Source: Kineobactrum salinum (lineage in GTDB: Bacteria > Pseudomonadota > Gammaproteobacteria > Pseudomonadales > Halieaceae). From it: 64,000 nucleotides of DNA. The stretch spans positions 4,585,504 through 4,649,503 of the forward strand of contig NZ_CP048711.1 of assembly GCF_010669285.1 (NCBI RefSeq), given 5' to 3'. The notes under the pieces are model-generated. The model saw only the letters and a list, made by a program, of their open reading frames with translations. It did no database searches and had not been told where the DNA came from. The position numbers and the translations under genes are program-made. Positions 60,176-64,000 of this stretch are shown in pieces; position 1 is the stretch's first letter, and every line of letters starts with the position of its first letter.

Positions 60176-61177
60176 ATGATTGATTGGCTTGACTTGTTAT
60201 CCCTTGCCTCCACGACCCATACCAGCCGGACGGGTCATGTCATTTTGCCAGCGGAGAACTTGAATATGACGTGCCGAAGCGGATGCAGGCCACCGGTACT
60301 TACGAGCGAAAATGTGGTCCGGAGCCAGGGCGGAGACGGGGAGGGAAGAACTGAACTTTATATTTCCGGCAACCCCGCCAAATTTTTACAGGGGCACAAC
60401 GTCTTTGGCTGCGAGCTGGTCTGCGATCTGGCGGCGGGCGTTGTTCGCAAGATCCTCGACACCGTTGGTATTTCATCTGATTTACGGTGGCCCAAGCTTC
60501 AAGGGTAATTTTCCGTCAAGCGGATTGATATCACTCGGTCATTTTCTTTGCCAGTCGGAACGAAGTGAAAGCGGTGTTATCGAGTCTGGCAATTAAATCC
60601 CGGTCGCGGATGGGGAGGGCGCAGACTCTGGCGGGACGGTGTATCACGGTAAGCAATCGCGTCGTCACACCCTGAAATTTTATTGCAAAGCGGAAGAATT
60701 GGAAGCGGGTGAAAAACACAAGCTGCCTGCTGAGTTGGAAAAAACCCTATTAAAGAGTTCGCGGAAACATTGCTGCGGGCTGAATTAACGCTGCGATCAA
60801 AAGAGCTGATCGAGTTGGAAAAAACCGAGGGAAAACACTTTACCCGAAGGTGTTGGATGCCTCTACTTTGATTATTTCGGGAGGATTGAAATGGCTGCAC
60901 AAGCTTACATACTAGTGAAGAAATCAAGCTGCTTTCGGCTCGATCCGCGACAGCTATTTGCTCTGGAAGGAGGGCGTTGATGTACGCCCGATGATGAGCA
61001 AACCAACATTTTATCGGCACCGTTCCGAGTTGCTGCCTTTGGGCATCGATATCGCACTCCCGAATGAACAGGTTGAGTGCGAGATCATCCCTCTTTTTCG
61101 CAAGTCACCGGCAGACCAGTCGGTATTCCGGATGGGCTATCAAAGGGTCTGGTCTATCAATCGAGAGTAGGGGTTAA
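60176..61177 (+). pseudogene. Replication initiation protein, copy B, frameshifted
   Basis: Aligns throughout to 54256-55277 with about 20 missing single bases. It is useful because it keeps the CCC at 60987-60990 (GTACGCCCGATGATG) that copy A lacks, which joins the two C-terminal pieces of the protein. Confidence 0.7.
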
Positions 61178-61180
61178 TCC

Positions 61181-61447
61181 ATGTTGGTACAAGCCAAAAT
61201 TATCGACGTTGATTTGCGCGTCCATAAAGACAACAGGTTGCTGATGTGACCTTAAAATTTCCGAGCCGAACGAGGCCATAGTTACCACCTCTGGAATAAC
61301 AGCGTTTCGCGTGGTGACCATAAGATTTTTTCGGAGTTCGCTGGTCAAGACGTTTTGCTTGCGATTCGCCCCAAATATTTAACGGCAACTTGAAGTATTC
61401 ATCATACGATGGTTGCCCGGTGCCTGTCAAGCTCCAGGGTCAAGTAA
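61181..61447 (+). pseudogene. ssDNA-binding protein candidate, copy B, frameshifted
   Basis: Keeps the intact start MLVQAKIIDVDLRVHKD (A4 run where copy A has A3) but loses frame soon after through single missing bases. Confidence 0.6.
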
Positions 61448-61628
61448 TGCCTTTAGTGCTTATCGATGAGCCATGCCCCTGTTGCTCTAGCAGGGCTCGC
61501 AGTGTGCGCAATGCTTTTATGAAGCGTTAATGCCGCATTTCTTAAAGTCATTTCCTGAACCTCCTTTTCTCAAAGTGACGGATATCGATTATCTGCCTTT
61601 GCCTACTTTTGGAACAGGAACTCATTAT
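61447..61628 (+). pseudogene. Cys-rich small protein, copy B
   Basis: Aligns to 55557-55738. It preserves TATCTGCCTTTGCC, which shows the base missing in copy A. Confidence 0.55.
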
Positions 61629-61816
61629 GTCGCTCACCTCATTTGTTCCGGCGATATCACTACCGACGAGGGTGTGGCTTTTTGCAGTACAGGGTGGCAG
61701 ACGGCACAGCACGTCGCACCATTTGACATCTCGCAGTTAGACCCCGTTCTAATTGCGACGTGTGTGGGGTCCGGCTTCTTCATCATGCTTCCGTTTGGGC
61801 TGCATGTTTGGGCGGT
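61627..61816 (+). pseudogene. Minor coat-like protein truncated by the copy B deletion
   Basis: Matches 55738-55929 and then joins, at 61816/61817, to sequence from inside pIII (56761 in copy A). The last 10 residues of the protein are lost. Confidence 0.7.
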
Positions 61817-62839
61817 TGGTTCTGATAATGAAACGTGTGAAACGTGCAATATAGAAGAAACGGCAGTCTGAGGGCAGACTGACAGTCTGGGAATCCTACC
61901 GCGTGACTCATCAGGGCGGCGGTTTCTAGTGGCGGCGTGGTGGCGGCAACCTGAAATATTAGTGCCGATCCGCCACCGACGATTGCATAAACTCATTTTG
62001 CGGTGTTCAAACTGGCGATTGTTAATAACATGATCGATATACCGTATGAGGATTTTCGGACTCGATCATCGTGTGATGATGGCTTGCCTTATCCTTGCTC
62101 CGCTGAGGATTTTGAAAATACCAATTTAATCGAGGCATGCCGCTTAAATCCAACAATGCCCCAGTGTGAAACGACTGACGTTTATGATCTTTGCGCGCAT
62201 GGTGGTGTGCCAATGCCGGTTATTGGATGCGATATAATTACCAATGGACCCGCCCGAGTGTATCCCACCACAGGTGACTGACCCGATAGGATATTGTGTC
62301 ACTCCTGCAAGCGATCCAGTCGTTACACCGACGCCGGAAGCGGTAGAAGAAATCGTAAATCCGCCCGGTGGACAGCCTTCGACACAGCCGCCACCGGTGC
62401 AGCAAACGGAACGACGACGACCGAGACATCGCAGACAACAACGACCGATGGCAGCGGGAATACGACAACAACGACAACAACTGTCATCACGACTACTACA
62501 GAAGAAACGACCGACGCGGGGCAGGGAGTGCGATCCTACAGCGTCGGATTATCAGGATTGCATTGGCGGCAGTACAACTTACGATGATGCTGCGCCTACT
62601 GATCTAGACTCTGTTGCGACTGTTATTATGACAGCCTTTCCCATGCCGTTGGTTGCTGCTGTGAGCGGCGTTAGCTCGGTATTTTCAGGCTCAGGCAATT
62701 GCCCGACACCCAGCTTTTCGGCGTTCGCCAGACTCACGTTATCATATGCACTGCATCGTTTCGATGAAATCGAGGTCCGTTGTCTGCAATTATGCTGGTC
62801 TTTTCCCATCATTGGTATACGTCACGTATGAGTGCCTGA
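61817..62839 (+). pseudogene. pIII-like protein lacking signal peptide and first domain, copy B
   Basis: Begins at the deletion join and aligns to 56761-57812. The signal peptide and N-terminal Cys-rich domain are gone, and many single bases are missing. It keeps GAC-CCG-CCC-GAG (DPPE) and a GCC-TGA end before the pVI start. Confidence 0.7.
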
Positions 62840-62840
62840 T

Positions 62841-63112
62841 ATGGATTGTAAATATACAGATATCGCCTGCCACTGGATGGTGCAAAGGAAACTCTCAAGG
62901 ATGGGGCGCTGAATTTCTACAGTGGCTGCTCGATATCCTTATCACTGTGCTTCCTATATCCCGGTCCCAGACTGGATGGAAATGTCGCAGCATGAACCTG
63001 CCGAGTGGCGTTCTCTGGTTTGCAAGCGCGTTTGAGCTGCAAGCGGGTGCTGCCATCATGGTCACGCTTGGACGCTGCGCTTCATCATTCGTCGTATTCC
63101 CGTTTTGGATAA
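62841..63112 (+). pseudogene. pVI-like protein, copy B, frameshifted
   Basis: Aligns to 57814-58092 with about seven missing bases. The start codon and the TAATG overlap with zot are kept. Confidence 0.65.
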
Positions 63113-64000
63113 TGGCATTACTGCTTACAGCGGCCTCCCAGCTCTGGCAAATCTTATTCCGTAGTTGAGCATGTCATTCTGCCCGCGCTGCCGCTGGCAA
63201 TATCTGTGGACCAACATCCCGATGGGATCCCGATCTAATGGATAGCGAGTTTGGCGGGCTCCTGAAGCAATTCAAAATTTCCGAGATCGAGGAAAATCAA
63301 AACTGGTTTCAGGAAACCTTCACTCCCGGCTACTATCGTGATCGATGAAGCGTGCGACTCTGGCCCCGGGGACTCGCGCTAACGCAATGCTGAACAGCAC
63401 AAGTCGTTCCTTGCTGAACATCGGCATATGGTCTCGGGAAGACGGTCGCAGTACTGAAGTTGTCATAGTGACTCAGGATTTGTCACAGCTCGCGGTTATC
63501 CCCGTTCCCTTGTTGCCTCTACGTATCGCACTACAAAATGGATATCATCGGCGCGAGCAAGAGTTTCCGCGTCGATGTGTATGAAGGCGCTGGACCGGCA
63601 ACAAGCCACCTGTCAAGCAACGAGTGCGCCAGATTCCCGGCAAATACAAAGCTGACATTTACAAATACTAAAATCTCAGACCCTGAGTGAGTCAGCGAAT
63701 CACGGCGATGAATCCCGCACTGATGACCGGATCAACATTTTAAAATCCAAGTGGCTCCGGGTTGGATTCCCTTTCCTATCGGTTTGCCTCTATATCGTTT
63801 ATAAGGCATGTCCGCCCTGGCAGCTTCTACGGTTCTATGACGACATGGCGTCCACTCAGCAGCCGATGCAGCAGCAGGGCATGCACCGACCAGGGCACCG
63901 CAGCGAGTCCGCCATTGGTTCGACGGCATGAGTATCTCTTCAGCTTACATGGACCCATCCCCGCAATATCGTTACCGCTCGCGTTTGCCGTCCCGCTGGC
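63112..64000 (+). pseudogene. Zot-family assembly ATPase, copy B, frameshifted and cut by the window end
   Basis: Aligns to 58092-59001. It has GGCAAATCT, which completes Walker A, and ATCCCCGCAATATCG, which joins the periplasmic tail; both bases are missing in copy A. Many other single bases are lost. Confidence 0.7.

Larger units (their letters stand above)
53256..64000 (+). mobile_element. Tandem inovirus (filamentous phage) prophage array, two copies
   Basis: The unit 53256-59189 (5,934 bp) is repeated directly from 59190 to beyond the window. It carries the full inovirus gene set in order: regulator, replication initiator, ssDNA-binding candidate, small coat proteins, major coat, terminator, pIII, pVI, Zot. 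Small size, lack of an integrase and dif-like ends mark it as an XerCD-dependent integrating inovirus of the CTX-phi kind. Copy A (53256-59189) is nearly complete; copy B (59190-64000) has an 831-bp deletion at 61816/61817, many one-base deletions, and is cut by the window end. Confidence 0.9.

Noticed and set aside
61530..61871. A separate 113-residue phage protein in copy B
   Set aside because: It is a chimera created by missing bases and by the deletion join at 61816/61817.

Overview
The window is a gammaproteobacterial chromosome segment. Its gene blocks (yceD-rpmF / fabDG-acpP-fabF / mltG-tmk-holB-pilZ, tig-clpPX-lon-hupB-ppiD, rnhA-dnaQ, etfBA, an AddAB-type pair) fit a marine member of the Cellvibrionales/Halieaceae type. 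The order or family is an inference from gene content and order; no rRNA is present to settle it.

Layout. 1-7.4 kb: ribosomal protein L32, fatty-acid synthesis (fabD, fabG, acpP, fabF) and the mltG-tmk-holB-pilZ run; plsX and fabH are missing from their usual place. 7.4-9.1 kb: a candidate structured RNA, a GH84 glycosidase and tRNA-Leu(UAG). 9.1-17.6 kb: protein quality control (tig, clpP, clpX, lon with an RpoH-like promoter, hupB, ppiD). 17.6-23.4 kb: serA, DUF1285, and the electron-transfer flavoprotein set (etfB, etfA, ETF-quinone oxidoreductase). 23.5-33.2 kb: Kef-type antiporter with an in-frame TGA, sulfite/nitrite reductase with its DUF934 partner, metH, nfuA under a probable IscR site, DAHP synthase. 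33.3-38.7 kb: AddB/AddA-like recombination pair whose AddA has lost its nuclease domain. 38.8-48.7 kb: rlmG, mltD, a methyltransferase, rnhA-dnaQ-nudC-sohB, a TRIC-family channel, rimK, glgC. 48.8-52.7 kb: a Cys-rich small protein behind an FNR/Anr-type promoter, two lipoproteins (one FlgO-like) and an M1 aminopeptidase lipoprotein.

The most interesting part is 53.26-64.0 kb: two direct tandem copies of a filamentous (inovirus) prophage with a 5,934-bp unit, integrated at a dif-like sequence. Each unit starts with a folded-hairpin attachment site carrying XerC/XerD-type arms. After it come a palindromic operator/promoter, a ribbon-helix-helix regulator, a II/X-type replication initiator, a probable ssDNA-binding protein, small coat proteins including a 48-residue major coat protein, a Thr/Gly-rich adsorption protein (pIII), pVI and the Zot-type assembly ATPase. 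No integrase is visible, which fits use of host XerCD. The second copy has lost 831 bp, including the major coat gene, and is peppered with single-base deletions.

Sequence quality. At least eight housekeeping or host genes are interrupted by single missing bases, nearly all in short C or G runs. I read these as base-calling or assembly errors, not real pseudogenes, and give corrected gene models. In the phage, comparing the two copies often shows which base is missing. No CRISPR array, rRNA or insertion sequence was seen.
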